From NCBI RefSeq assembly GCF_014897985.1, contig NZ_JABUZA010000017.1:1-64000 (forward strand): a stretch of DNA of 64,000 nt, read 5' to 3'. Shown here piece after piece: positions 36,601 through 44,689 of the stretch; position 1 is the stretch's first letter, and the number at the start of each line of letters is the position of its first letter. A model generated the notes under the pieces. The model had not been told where the DNA came from and made no database searches. It saw nothing but the letters and a program-made list of their open reading frames with translations. The translations under genes and the position numbers were made by a program. Source of the DNA: Halomonas colorata. GTDB taxonomy: Bacteria > Pseudomonadota > Gammaproteobacteria > Pseudomonadales > Halomonadaceae.

Positions 36601-36976
36601 TGGCCCAGTCAACTCTTAACCAGCGCACATTTTGGGTGTTTGCCGCGTAATGCTGTAGCTTCTGCGTGAGGGCTAACCAGATATCTTCCAGCTTGTCCCC
36701 GCTTGCATTAACAACGCTTGCACGTTGAGCGCCATCGGTCAGCGATATAAACACATGTAACGTTTGGCCGGGCGGCTCGTTTTTTAATGCTTCATCAAGT
36801 GCCTGGCGGGCAGCTAGCAGAATTTCACTCAGAGGCATTGTGGGTACGTTGGCTGGCTCGGATGGAAGCATTGATGCTTTAGGCACCTGCAATGCAGGTT
36901 TAGCTGACATCTTTTTATGTCTGCGCTGTGCACGTTGCGCCAATTTTAAGCTTTTCGAGCCGAACGATTTCGCCAT
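33692..36976 (-). CDS. Three-part protein with C-terminal MurF-like ligase
   Basis: A 1094-aa protein. Residues 1-45 are basic and low in complexity. Residues 45-225 form an alpha/beta domain I cannot assign (HVFISLTDGAQRASVV; KRNYFRKGIALD; FLEQELNANAMLY). Residues 235-600 look like an (alpha/alpha) toroid with repeated helical hairpins (TLRHTSSIYSMLEAWE; KLGGSGVALLALSKY; YYDGEAAFGLMRLY; DHWLSYCVNEL), as in six-hairpin glycosidases or sugar epimerases. Residues 640-1094 are a complete Mur ligase: N-terminal MurF-like domain, P-loop GVTGSAGKTS (748-757), the EMAIGRMRQN segment, central ATPase and C-terminal domain. Canonical MurF is about 450 aa, so this is a fusion paralogue. AAGGAA precedes the ATG. 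Function unknown. Confidence 0.7.
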   Translation of the reverse strand: MAKSFGSKSLKLAQRAQRRHKKMSAKPALQVPKASMLPSEPANVPTMPLSEILLAARQALDEALKNEPPGQTLHVFISLTDGAQRASVVNASGDKLEDIWLALTQKLQHYAANTQNVRWLRVDWANQLEAHTWQTLAVVLKQYKRNYFRKGIALDPQGNIAFLEQELNANAMLYAGSQVAHAHVNENNFSRYARKRYGKSVALDFTPDHPVYTFTTQALFIEAGKKPLRLYEHTGGKEGRHTGRRMIEPLDAPTAHTLIDDASQFLAAQVQSDGQFVYGLHPCFDREINTYNTLRHTSSIYSMLEAWEVTRSETLKGAIDKALNYLTTQLLRTWEHKGESVTYLVEVNHEIKLGGSGVALLALSKYTELTQDKRYLPLMEQIALGVRQLQDPATGGFTHVLNATDLSVKDAFRIIYYDGEAAFGLMRLYGLTKDDRWLAVVEKAFEYFIAKQHWKAHDHWLSYCVNELTLYRPEERYYRFGIQNVAGYLAFVEERITTFPTLLELMMAAHKMITRLQQQAEYRHLLELINLKRFYHALETRAHYLLNGHFWPEYAMYFQNPQRIVGSFFIRHHSFRVRIDDVEHYLSGFVAFLQHYLNVDSVQAQLKGTPVEKMRPEPRSLIAGNIVARCFVSADNWKAIDLQQATPGEWLKRPSSVNWRATGLSFTQLTMAPGHMTVVRAEEGKLGVPALLLDRLPYKPQLLLTQSPSNKALLDAQGVPVYQVADLNEAVLDLGRYARRQLTGKVIGVTGSAGKTSSISLLQALLNPWGQVGATTHSANLPHGIAWTLASVPWQAPFQIIEMAIGRMRQNAALTRPDVAVFLNAGPSHLEYHKTVENVAIRKSRIFEGMQPGAYAIINRDMDAWPTVSAAAEKYGLNILSFGQHPEANIRWLNPEQKNALQIALDGSLIKVGYKGQGSHWVMNVLAALGVLNALELPVQASLPFIDHAVIPEGRGGERLVSWQAGEITVLNDAYNANPLSMSAMLARVAGITSPGHKHLVLADMRELGPDSDRYHQALVEPIVDSGAQAVWLLGEQMHTVAEALKPHIERVAHFADISSLETALKAELRAGDWIAFKGSNKFGLSQLAKALAE

Positions 36977-37082
36977 CTGACGTTCCTTATTGCTTGCCGT
37001 TTACACCGTTAAAAGTAGAGCACACAAAGGCTTCGCCTTATAGCCAAGCAAAGCGAACAGCTTACCAGCAGAATACTACATC

Positions 37083-37226
37083 ATGGCTAATGAAGAAGAG
37101 GCGCCCACAACGTTTAGTGAACGCTCTAAGAGGGAGGATATAGCAACCAATAAAACATTAACGTGGGAAGTAGATCATTACGTTAAGGCGCACAAACAGA
37201 ACACGCCGGGTCACGCGGTACCTTAA
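37083..37226 (+). CDS. Possible small protein (47 aa), low confidence
   Basis: An ATG at 37083 opens a 47-codon frame ending TAA (37224-37226). The peptide begins MANEEEAPTTFSERSKREDI and is hydrophilic with mixed acidic and basic residues. It lies mostly in the otherwise empty 206-bp gap between the MurF fusion and moeB, and its 3' end overlaps the moeB 3' end antisense. The Shine-Dalgarno is weak. It could be chance; no homologue is known to me. Confidence 0.25.
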   Translation: MANEEEAPTTFSERSKREDIATNKTLTWEVDHYVKAHKQNTPGHAVP

Positions 37227-37932
37227 AGTGCCGCCATTGACCACACAGACCGTCAAACGTAGAAAGCCCCTGATGGGTTTGCCCTGCTCCACTAAGAAGC
37301 TTAAAAGCTTCCACAGCCTGAAAGCAGCCGATCAACCCAACCAGCGGCGCCATCACCCCACTTTCAGCACAGCTAAGCGCCTCGTCCCCCATATCGTCCG
37401 GCGGATAAAGGCAGGCATAGCAGGGGCTGTCAGGGTCACGAGGGTCGAATACGGCTAGCTGCCCTGAAAAACGGATGGCGGCGCCTGAGACTAACGGAAC
37501 CCCTGCTTTTTGCGTGGCGGCATTAATCGCATAGCGGCTGGAAAAGCGGTCGGTACAGTCCAAGACCACATCGGCAGAAGCTACTAGCTGCGCCAACGTA
37601 TCACCGTCTGCGTATTCTTCAATCGCCATAATATGGCATTCAGGGTTAAGCGCCTGCATGCTCGCTTTGGCAGAAGCCGCTTTATTATCTCCAATGCTTG
37701 CCTGCTGATGGGCAATTTGGCGCTGCAGGTTAGATAGTTCGACCGTATCGGCATCGGCAATCGTAATTTGTCCAACGCCTGCCGCGGCTAAATAAAGCGC
37801 TACCGGGGAGCCTAGCCCACCTGCTCCAATAATTAATGCATGGGCGCGACGCAAGCGCTCCTGCCCTTCAATATCCACTTCTGGAAGCATAATCTGGCGG
37901 CTATAGCGCAGCAGCGCCTGGTCATCCATCAT
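37183..37932 (-). CDS. moeB: MoeB/ThiF-type adenylyltransferase
   Basis: A 249-aa E1-like enzyme that adenylates the C-terminal Gly-Gly of a ubiquitin-like sulfur carrier (MoaD or ThiS). It begins LRYSRQIMLPEVDIEGQERL, with ATP motif LIIGAGGLGSPVALYLAAAGV and DADTVELSNLQRQ. Zinc cysteines are in CYACLYP and the terminal DPACSVCAP. Central SCAESGVMAPLVGLIG contains the expected cysteine and glycines. Length equals E. coli MoeB. MoeB versus ThiF is not settled by sequence alone. It follows lrp by 4 bp. Confidence 0.87.
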   Translation of the reverse strand: MMDDQALLRYSRQIMLPEVDIEGQERLRRAHALIIGAGGLGSPVALYLAAAGVGQITIADADTVELSNLQRQIAHQQASIGDNKAASAKASMQALNPECHIMAIEEYADGDTLAQLVASADVVLDCTDRFSSRYAINAATQKAGVPLVSGAAIRFSGQLAVFDPRDPDSPCYACLYPPDDMGDEALSCAESGVMAPLVGLIGCFQAVEAFKLLSGAGQTHQGLSTFDGLCGQWRHFKVPRDPACSVCAP

Positions 37933-37936
37933 CGGG

Positions 37937-38449
37937 TTATTTATCCTCAAATTCATCGAAGTCAGGCACATGCAGGCTAAAGCTTTCTTTAACCTCTTCC
38001 ATGACCACATAACTCTTGGATTCTTTAACGCCGGGTAGAGTCAGCACTACATCCCCCAACAGCTGGCGATAAGCAGCCATTTCCGGAATGCGGCATTTCA
38101 GAATGTAGTCAAACTGACCGGAGACCAAATGGCACTCCTGAATTTGCGGCAGTTTTTCCACGGCACGCCGAAATTCATCAAACACAGCGGGCGATTGAGT
38201 TTCCAAACTGATTTCCACAAAGACCAGCAAATTGGCTTTCAGCGCCTGCGGGTCAAGAATTGCCTGGTAGCCCCGAATAACGCCCGCCCGCTCCAGCCGT
38301 TTCACACGCTCCAGGCAAGGGGTTGTGGATAACCCAACCTCGGATGCCAGATCCACATAGGAAATCCGTGCATTCTCTTGCAGGCAGCGCAGTATTTTAA
38401 GATCGATTCGATCCAGCGTTCTATTTTTAGGTTTCATGGCAGGATCCAT
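37937..38449 (-). CDS. lrp: Leucine-responsive regulatory protein (Lrp)
   Basis: A 170-aa Lrp/AsnC regulator. N-terminal helix-turn-helix (LDRIDLKILRCLQENARISYVDLASEVGLSTTPCLERVKRLERAGVI) and C-terminal RAM/effector domain (VFVEISLETQSPAVFDEF; IQECHLVSGQFDYILKCRIPEM; LPGVKESKSYVVMEEVKES) closely follow the E. coli Lrp pattern. The C-terminal DFDEFEDK tail is acidic. Start at 38449; Met5 is an alternative. It lies between prmC and moeB, an unusual spot for a global regulator. Confidence 0.9.
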   Translation of the reverse strand: MDPAMKPKNRTLDRIDLKILRCLQENARISYVDLASEVGLSTTPCLERVKRLERAGVIRGYQAILDPQALKANLLVFVEISLETQSPAVFDEFRRAVEKLPQIQECHLVSGQFDYILKCRIPEMAAYRQLLGDVVLTLPGVKESKSYVVMEEVKESFSLHVPDFDEFEDK

Positions 38450-38512
38450 TGCTGATGAATCAGGCGATTAGTAAAGGCGTTTCAGAAACGGCTTTGTACA
38501 ATAATAACCGAG

Positions 38513-39361
38513 TTAAATTTTTCCCAGCGTAATCCGCTCATGCCCACCCAGGTCGCGCACACTTTCAACGTTTTGATAGCCCGCCTGGCTAAGCGCTGCG
38601 CGCACTTCGGCCGCCTGACGATAGCCATGTTCCAATAATAGCCAGCCCGAGGGAGCCAAATACTGCGGCGCCGTGACTATTAAATGCGCCAGATCCGCCA
38701 AGCCATCGGCATCGGCCACTAAAGCACTCATCGGCTCAAAGCGCACATCGCCAAGGCGCAGGTGCGGGTCATCAGCCGCGATATAAGGTGGATTGCTGAC
38801 AATCAGGTCAAATCGTTCAGCGGGAGCGCTGGCTTGTTCAAAAACGCTAAACCAATCGCTCTGCATAAATTGCGCATTGGCAATATTCAAGTGCGCAGCG
38901 TTGGTTTGGGCCAGGGCAACGGCCTCAGGGCGAAGATCGACGCCCACCACCTGCCACTCTGGCTGTTCACTTGCAAAGGCAAGCGCAATGGCGCCGGTAC
39001 CGGTGCCTAAGTCCAGCAGTCGCCCGGTTTTCGAGGTGACGCGGTTGAGCGCCGCTTCTACCAGTGTTTCCGTATCTGGCCGGGGGATTAGCGTATCAGG
39101 CGAGGTCGCTAACCGCAGCCCCCAAAACTCGCGCTCACCGGTTAGGTAAGCCACCGGTTGGCCCTGAGCACGCGCAGCCACCAAGGCATCAAAGCGGGCA
39201 TGCTCCCAGGATGGGCAGTCACGGTCGCCCCAGGTATAAAGCCATGTGCGGTCACGCGCAATGACATGCCCAAGCAGCACTTCGGCATCCAGACGTGGGG
39301 ACGTCGACCCGGCGGCTTTCAAGCGTATAGCCGCTGCCTGCAATAGCGCATCAAAGGTCAT
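38513..39361 (-). CDS. prmC: Release factor glutamine methyltransferase PrmC (HemK)
   Basis: A 282-aa enzyme that N5-methylates the Gln of the GGQ motif in RF1/RF2. The N-terminal helical domain binds the factor; SAM motif LLDLGTGTGAIALAFASE and catalytic IVSNPPYIAADD are intact. It overlaps prfA by one base (39361), its substrate RF1 gene, so coupling is expected. Length typical. Confidence 0.95.
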   Translation of the reverse strand: MTFDALLQAAAIRLKAAGSTSPRLDAEVLLGHVIARDRTWLYTWGDRDCPSWEHARFDALVAARAQGQPVAYLTGEREFWGLRLATSPDTLIPRPDTETLVEAALNRVTSKTGRLLDLGTGTGAIALAFASEQPEWQVVGVDLRPEAVALAQTNAAHLNIANAQFMQSDWFSVFEQASAPAERFDLIVSNPPYIAADDPHLRLGDVRFEPMSALVADADGLADLAHLIVTAPQYLAPSGWLLLEHGYRQAAEVRAALSQAGYQNVESVRDLGGHERITLGKI

Positions 39362-40449
39362 TACGCGTCCTGAAGCGCCGAAAGCTGTTCAGCTTGATAC
39401 TCATGAATCAACGGCTCGATGACGTCATCTAACTGCTCGCCGCTAACCACTTCATTGAGCTTATAAAGCGTCAGGTTGATGCGGTGATCGGTAATCCGCC
39501 CTTGTGGGAAATTATAGGTGCGGATACGTTCGCTGCGGTCTCCCGAGCCCACCAGCGAGCGGCGGGCATCGGCCTGCTCCTGGCGCTGGGTGTCAACGGC
39601 ATTGCGTTTCAGCTTGGCAGCCAGCAGCGACATGGCTTTCGCGCGGTTTTTATGCTGGCTACGCTCTTCCTGACACTCAACCACAACGCCGGTGGGCAAG
39701 TGGGTAATCCGGATGGCCGAATCGGTGGTGTTAACGTGCTGACCACCGGCACCGCTTGAGCGGTAGGTATCAACGCGCAGATCCGATGATTTGATATCGA
39801 TATCGCTGACGTCGTCGACTTCCGGCATCACCGCCACCGTGCACGCTGAGGTATGAATACGCCCCTGAGACTCCGTCGCCGGCACGCGCTGCACCCGATG
39901 CGCGCCCGACTCAAACTTCAGACGTGCGTAAACGCTATCGCCCTTCACACGGGAGATAACCTCTTTATAGCCGCCATGCTCGCCGTGGTTAGCACTGACG
40001 ATTTCCACGCGCCAGCCGCGCTTTTCAGCGTAGCGGGAGTACATACGAAATAAGTCACCAGCAAAAATAGCCGCTTCATCGCCTCCGGTGCCTGCGCGCA
40101 CTTCCAAAAACACGCCACGGCCGTCATCGGGGTCTTTAGGCACTAACAAGCGTTTTAGCTCAGCGTCCAGCATCTCGAGCTGCTCGCGGCCTTCGCTAAT
40201 TTCCATTTCAGCCAATTCGCGCATATCAGGATCATCATCCCGACTTAACTGCTCCGCCGCCTCGATATCGTTTTCTACACTGCGATAGCGCTGCCAGGCC
40301 GCCACAAGCTCTTCAAGCTCAGCGTACTCACGTGAATAATCGCGAAAGCGCTGCTGATTATTAATGACCTCAGGTTCAGACAGCAGCATCGCCAGCTCTT
40401 CAAAACGTTCAGTAAAGCTGTCGAGACGTTGGCGCAAGGTATCTTTCAT
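39361..40449 (-). CDS. prfA: Peptide chain release factor 1 (RF1)
   Basis: A 362-aa class I release factor for UAA/UAG. The GGQ motif appears in [10 protein letters not shown]. The codon-recognition region follows the RF1 pattern with [23 protein letters not shown] (PXT-type motif). The N-terminal helical domain is complete. It overlaps hemA by 4 bp (40446-40449) and prmC by 1 bp; the hemA-prfA-prmC order is conserved in gammaproteobacteria. Confidence 0.97.
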   Translation of the reverse strand: MKDTLRQRLDSFTERFEELAMLLSEPEVINNQQRFRDYSREYAELEELVAAWQRYRSVENDIEAAEQLSRDDDPDMRELAEMEISEGREQLEMLDAELKRLLVPKDPDDGRGVFLEVRAGTGGDEAAIFAGDLFRMYSRYAEKRGWRVEIVSANHGEHGGYKEVISRVKGDSVYARLKFESGAHRVQRVPATESQGRIHTSACTVAVMPEVDDVSDIDIKSSDLRVDTYRSSGAGGQHVNTTDSAIRITHLPTGVVVECQEERSQHKNRAKAMSLLAAKLKRNAVDTQRQEQADARRSLVGSGDRSERIRTYNFPQGRITDHRINLTLYKLNEVVSGEQLDDVIEPLIHEYQAEQLSALQDA

Positions 40450-41756
40450 GCGGGCGTATTATCCTTCTGACGGTTAGCCTTGGGCGCGGTTTTTTCAAAG
40501 GCGGGTTTAACAGGCAATAGCAGGCGCGGCGCGGCGTCTAGCAGTTCATGGTGCTCTTGTGAGGCCGCATCGCGTATTGCCTGGGTAGGTGCGTGCATTA
40601 AGCGGTTGGTCAATTGATGGGCCAGGCGCTCAATCACTTTAGCCGGGTCTTCGCCACGTGCCAGACGCTCTAGCGCCTGGTCACGCGACTGATCACGCAG
40701 GTTTTCGCCGTGCTGGCGATAGTCACGAATCAGTTCACCACCATTACGAATGCGTTTTTCATGCTGCCAGCTGCCGACGCCATGCTCAATCAGCGACTCT
40801 GCCTGATCAGCCGCGACCTGACGATAGCGCATGTTTTCTTCGATGACTTCTTCCAGATCATCGACCGTATAGAGAAACACATCAGCAAGCTCACCTACTT
40901 CGGGCTCGATATCGCGCGGTACGGCGATATCCACCATAAAGACCGGGCGATGGCGACGTTTTTTGAGTGCGCTTTCCACCATCCCCTTGCCCAGAATCGG
41001 TAGGGGCGATGCGGTGGAAGAAATAACGATATCAGCCTCTTCCAGCGCGGCCGGAATTTCAGGCAGCGTAATCGCCTTACCGCCCAGCTTGGCGGAAACC
41101 AGCTCGGCACGCTCGCGCGTCCGGTTAGCCACGGTAAGTTCGCGCACGCCAGCTTCGTGTAGATGACGGGCTACCAGCTCAATAGTTTCGCCAGCCCCGA
41201 TCAATAACGCCCGGGCACGGCTGAAGTCATCAAAAATCCGGCTGGCCATACTTACCGCGGCATAGGCTATAGATACCGGATTTTTGCCGATTCCGGTTTC
41301 CGTGCGCACCTGTTTGGCAACAGCAAACGTGTGCTGAAAAAGTCGCTCAAGCTCGCCGCCCAACCCTTGCATTTCACGAGCCTGCTGATAAGCGTCTTTC
41401 AACTGGCCGAGAATTTGCGGCTCGCCTAGCACCATGGAATCAAGCCCAACGGCCACACGCATTAAATGGCGCGCGGCGTCGTTGTCTAGATAGTGGTATG
41501 CACAGCGTGTCAGCTCATCAATACTTAAATTGTGAAAACGGCTCAGCCATTCAAGAACAGCTCGCTCACCGGCAGCATCCGTTACACAATAGAGTTCAGT
41601 GCGGTTGCACGTTGAGAGCACTGCGGCTTCACTGATTTGTGGCAAGCCACGCAGTTGCTCCAGCGCGTTTTGTAACTGCGCCGGAGTAAAGGCTACCTGC
41701 TCGCGTACATCCACGCTGGCAGTACGATGGTTGATTCCCAGGGCAAGAAGCGTCAT
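40446..41756 (-). CDS. hemA: Glutamyl-tRNA reductase
   Basis: A 436-aa enzyme that starts C5 tetrapyrrole synthesis by reducing Glu-tRNA to glutamate-1-semialdehyde. Opening [23 protein letters not shown], catalytic Cys in [16 protein letters not shown]-binding region ([21 protein letters not shown]) and the C-terminal dimerisation helix are present. First gene of the minus-strand hemA-prfA-prmC-lrp-moeB set; divergent from the TPR lipoprotein gene. Confidence 0.97.
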   Translation of the reverse strand: MTLLALGINHRTASVDVREQVAFTPAQLQNALEQLRGLPQISEAAVLSTCNRTELYCVTDAAGERAVLEWLSRFHNLSIDELTRCAYHYLDNDAARHLMRVAVGLDSMVLGEPQILGQLKDAYQQAREMQGLGGELERLFQHTFAVAKQVRTETGIGKNPVSIAYAAVSMASRIFDDFSRARALLIGAGETIELVARHLHEAGVRELTVANRTRERAELVSAKLGGKAITLPEIPAALEEADIVISSTASPLPILGKGMVESALKKRRHRPVFMVDIAVPRDIEPEVGELADVFLYTVDDLEEVIEENMRYRQVAADQAESLIEHGVGSWQHEKRIRNGGELIRDYRQHGENLRDQSRDQALERLARGEDPAKVIERLAHQLTNRLMHAPTQAIRDAASQEHHELLDAAPRLLLPVKPAFEKTAPKANRQKDNTPA

Positions 41757-42000
41757 GCGGTATGCGTCTTCGCTAGTGGTTCGGTCGTCACGTCGCTATC
41801 GGTCTTGAAGTGTCGGTGTTTTACGTCTTACGCTGACTAACATAAGCCTTGGCAGCGGCTCTGAATACTCAATTGCGCTTACCTGCCTGCCTTTCAAGGC
41901 CAACTATTCTATCACAGCACACCAACATCTGGCGCACACCACTTTGCCGCAGCCAGTCAAGCCGCTATGCTGAGCATTCGGCCACTTAAATGAGAGACGC

Positions 42001-43794
42001 ATGCCCTTTCGCTCACTATTATCGGGTTCGCCCCTGCTGCCCCTGGCCGCCACCGTGGTACTTCTGAGCGGCTGCCAGTCATCGTCCACTTTTCAAGGCG
42101 GCTCGCCTAGCCTGTTGTCAGGCGATCCTATGCGCTCGGCACCGCCCATTACGCGTGGGCTGGATGCCGAAGGGTTGCGCACTCTGCTTGCAGCGGAGCT
42201 TGCGGGCCAGCGTGGCGATTATCGCTACGCCAGCCAAGGCTATTTACAGGCATCACAGCGCTATAGCGTGCCGGCATTGGCAGAACGGGCGGCGTTTGCG
42301 GCGCGTTTTGGCGAAGATGTGGCGCTAATGGAGGCGTCTGCCCTGCGTTGGCGTGAATTGGCGCCCCAGGCAGAAACGCCCAACCGGCTGCTAGCGTCGA
42401 TCTCTCTACAGCGGGGTGACTGGCTGGATAGCCTGGAGCAGCGCCTGGCGATTACCCAAGGTGGAGGCAATGGCGAGCTAACCGCCTTTGCCGAGTTGGC
42501 GGTGGCTGAAAGTGGCACTAACAGTAATACTGCTCCGCTGAGCTTGCTGGCGGGGCTACTGCGTGAGCATCTCGCCCAGCCAGGCGCCGAGCAGCTTGAA
42601 TACCATAGCGATGCTTTACTGGCCACTGCTCTGTTTGAGGCGGCATTAGGCAATACCCGCCAAGCGCAAACACACCTGGACGACGTTGCCCAGCGTGAGC
42701 CGGAATCCGCCGCGCTGTGGCTTGCCCAGGCGCGACTGGCACTTGAGGCCGGTGATGTACAAACTGCCAGACGAGCCGCTCAAAAGGGCCTCAGCATTGC
42801 TCCTGACGAAGTACGCTTCATCTTGCTGCTAGCTCAGGCCGAAATTCGTTTAAACAACATCGCTGCGGCAGAAGTTCAGACCAATGCGCTGCTTGAAAGC
42901 CATGGCGGCAATCAGGAGTTACGCCTGGCGCTTGCCCAGCTCTATCTGGAAGAAGGCCACAGCGAACCCGCGTACCGCCTGCTGCAGCCACTTATTGGTC
43001 AGGATAACGTTCCCAACTTTGCCTATTACTTACTGGGCGGCATCGCCCAGTCGCAAGGCGATATCGATAACGCCCTACTTTATTATCGCCAGGTAAGTGA
43101 AGGCAGCGAGTTCTTACCTGCCCGAGCCACCGCCGCTAAAATGCTGATTGAAGATAACCGGCTGATCGACGCGCGGGCTTTTTTGCGCATCGAGCGCATG
43201 CGTTATGAAAATTATTTTGGCGATCTGGTGGCCCTTGAGGTTCAACTGCTTGATGAAATGAATCAGCATGAAGAAGCCTCGGCACTGCTTGATCGTGAGC
43301 TGACCCGCACACCGGATGATATTAACCTGCTTTATTTGCGGGCGATGCGGTCCTGGGAAACCGGCAACCTTGCGGGCATGGAGCAGGACCTACGTAAGCT
43401 ATTACGCATTGAGCCCAATAACGCCAATGCGTTAAATGCCCTGGGCTATACCCTGGCGGATCTTAACCTGCCCGGCCGTCTCGAAGAGGCCCGCATGCTG
43501 ATCGAGCGCGCCTACGAAGTAGCCCCGAACAACCCGGCCGTACTCGACAGCATGGGCTGGATTCACTTTCGGCTTGGCAAACCCGACGAAGCGCTTGCCT
43601 GGTTAGAAAGCGCCTACCAGCAAATGCCTGATCAGGAAATTGCCGCGCATCTGGCTGAAGTCTTACACGCCCTAGAGCGTAGCGATGAAGCCCGCGATAT
43701 AATCAGCCGGATTATGCAAAGAACTTCTCAGCACCCGCTGATTGATGACTTACTTGAGCGCCATCCTGAACTAACACCTGCAGGCGCGCCCTAA
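42001..43794 (+). CDS. TPR-repeat lipoprotein
   Basis: A 597-aa predicted outer-membrane lipoprotein. The N-terminus has LAATVVLLSG-C lipobox. The rest is a helical-repeat protein with TPR-like motifs: residues about 70-250 degenerate, 330-380 clear (FAYYLLGGIAQSQGDIDNALLYYRQV), 430-560 strong (INLLYLRAMRSWETGNLAGME; ANALNALGYTLADLNLPGRLEEARMLIERAYEVAPNNPAVLDSMGWIHFRLGKPDEALAWLESAY). Position next to lolB and opposite hemA matches the Pseudomonas locus. Probably a scaffold; function is not known. Confidence 0.8.
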   Translation: MPFRSLLSGSPLLPLAATVVLLSGCQSSSTFQGGSPSLLSGDPMRSAPPITRGLDAEGLRTLLAAELAGQRGDYRYASQGYLQASQRYSVPALAERAAFAARFGEDVALMEASALRWRELAPQAETPNRLLASISLQRGDWLDSLEQRLAITQGGGNGELTAFAELAVAESGTNSNTAPLSLLAGLLREHLAQPGAEQLEYHSDALLATALFEAALGNTRQAQTHLDDVAQREPESAALWLAQARLALEAGDVQTARRAAQKGLSIAPDEVRFILLLAQAEIRLNNIAAAEVQTNALLESHGGNQELRLALAQLYLEEGHSEPAYRLLQPLIGQDNVPNFAYYLLGGIAQSQGDIDNALLYYRQVSEGSEFLPARATAAKMLIEDNRLIDARAFLRIERMRYENYFGDLVALEVQLLDEMNQHEEASALLDRELTRTPDDINLLYLRAMRSWETGNLAGMEQDLRKLLRIEPNNANALNALGYTLADLNLPGRLEEARMLIERAYEVAPNNPAVLDSMGWIHFRLGKPDEALAWLESAYQQMPDQEIAAHLAEVLHALERSDEARDIISRIMQRTSQHPLIDDLLERHPELTPAGAP

Positions 43795-43830
43795 AGCGGG
43801 CGCGCTCTTTACGATCCTGCTTGAAATACT

Positions 43831-43950
43831 GTTTTAAGAGCTATTGTTTTAAGAACTCTTGTTTTAAGAACTCTTGTTTTAAGAAACACTGTTTTAAGAA
43901 CTGTTATTTCAAGAACTGTTGTTTCAAGAAATATTGCTTTAATACGCTTA
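43831..43950. repeat. 15-bp tandem repeat, about seven to eight units
   Basis: Units of GTTTTAAGAACTCTT recur with period 15 from 43831: variants at 43846, 43861 (identical), 43876, 43891, 43906, 43921, and a degraded one at 43936. The array occupies most of the 193-bp gap between the TPR-lipoprotein gene and lolB. Units 2 and 3 are identical while the others drift, indicating recent slippage in an older array. No CRISPR spacing is present. Confidence 0.85.
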
Positions 43951-43987
43951 TCCAGCACCCCTTCAACACTTTGACATGGAGCCAGTT

Positions 43988-44626
43988 ATGTTGACCACAA
44001 TGCCCACCTTAAAGCGCCTTACCACTGCAGCACACGTTTCACGGCTATGGATTGCAAGCCTGGCCCTGCTGCTGCTCGCTGGTTGCGCCGCCCAAGCTCC
44101 CATGGAAGAAGGTGGCCGTCAGGCAGGCCAGTGGGAGCGCCAGCAGGCGGATGTAGAAGCTTTTGACACCTGGACATTGATTGGCAAAGCAGGCCTTCGC
44201 ACACCGCAAGAGAACCAGAGCGCCAATCTGGACTGGAGCCAGCACCCGCACTATTTCCGCATGCTAATTAGCGGCCCCTTTGGCGGTGGGCGCAGCGTGC
44301 TTGAAGGCCGCGAAGGCCGCTTCTCACTCACCACCGGTGAAGGCCGCTTTGAAGCAGAAACGCCCGAAGCGCTGATGGAAGAACAGCTCGGCTGGTCATT
44401 GCCGGTTAGCGCCATGCCCGACTGGGTGCGCGGTCTGCCGGGCGATCACGCAAGCTTTCAGCTGGAAACCGATGAGCTGGGCTTCCCGCTTCATTTAGAG
44501 CAGGACGGCTGGGAAATCGACTACCGCGACTGGAACGAAATTGAAGGAATGTGGCTACCGCGTCGCCTAGTCATGAACTATGACGATGTGCGCATTACCC
44601 TTGTCGTTAACGAGTGGCGCTCTTAA
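43988..44626 (+). CDS. lolB: Outer-membrane lipoprotein receptor LolB
   Basis: A 212-aa lipoprotein that accepts lipoproteins from LolA and inserts them in the outer membrane. Signal with lipobox LLAG-C, then WTLIGKAGLRTPQENQSANLDWSQ, an LolB-typical opening. The C-terminal LPRRLVMNYDDVRITLVVNEW is conserved. Start at 43988 (ATG with GGAG upstream) is preferred over 43976. The lolB-ispE-tRNA-Gln-prs order is conserved in gammaproteobacteria. Confidence 0.88.
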   Translation: MLTTMPTLKRLTTAAHVSRLWIASLALLLLAGCAAQAPMEEGGRQAGQWERQQADVEAFDTWTLIGKAGLRTPQENQSANLDWSQHPHYFRMLISGPFGGGRSVLEGREGRFSLTTGEGRFEAETPEALMEEQLGWSLPVSAMPDWVRGLPGDHASFQLETDELGFPLHLEQDGWEIDYRDWNEIEGMWLPRRLVMNYDDVRITLVVNEWRS

Positions 44627-44639
44627 GCTTTCCATCCAT

Positions 44640-44671
44640 AGTGATTAGCCCAAGTAGCGATTAGCCCAAGT
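44640..44671. repeat. 16-bp direct tandem repeat (two units)
   Basis: AGTGATTAGCCCAAGT (44640-44655) and AGCGATTAGCCCAAGT (44656-44671) differ by one base. It sits in the 63-bp lolB-ispE gap and resembles the other short slippage repeats of the window. Confidence 0.7.
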
Positions 44672-44689
44672 CACCGTGAGCGAGCTTGA

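Noticed and set aside
43831..43950. 15-bp repeats as a CRISPR or REP array
   Set aside because: Units are head-to-tail without spacers and are not palindromic.
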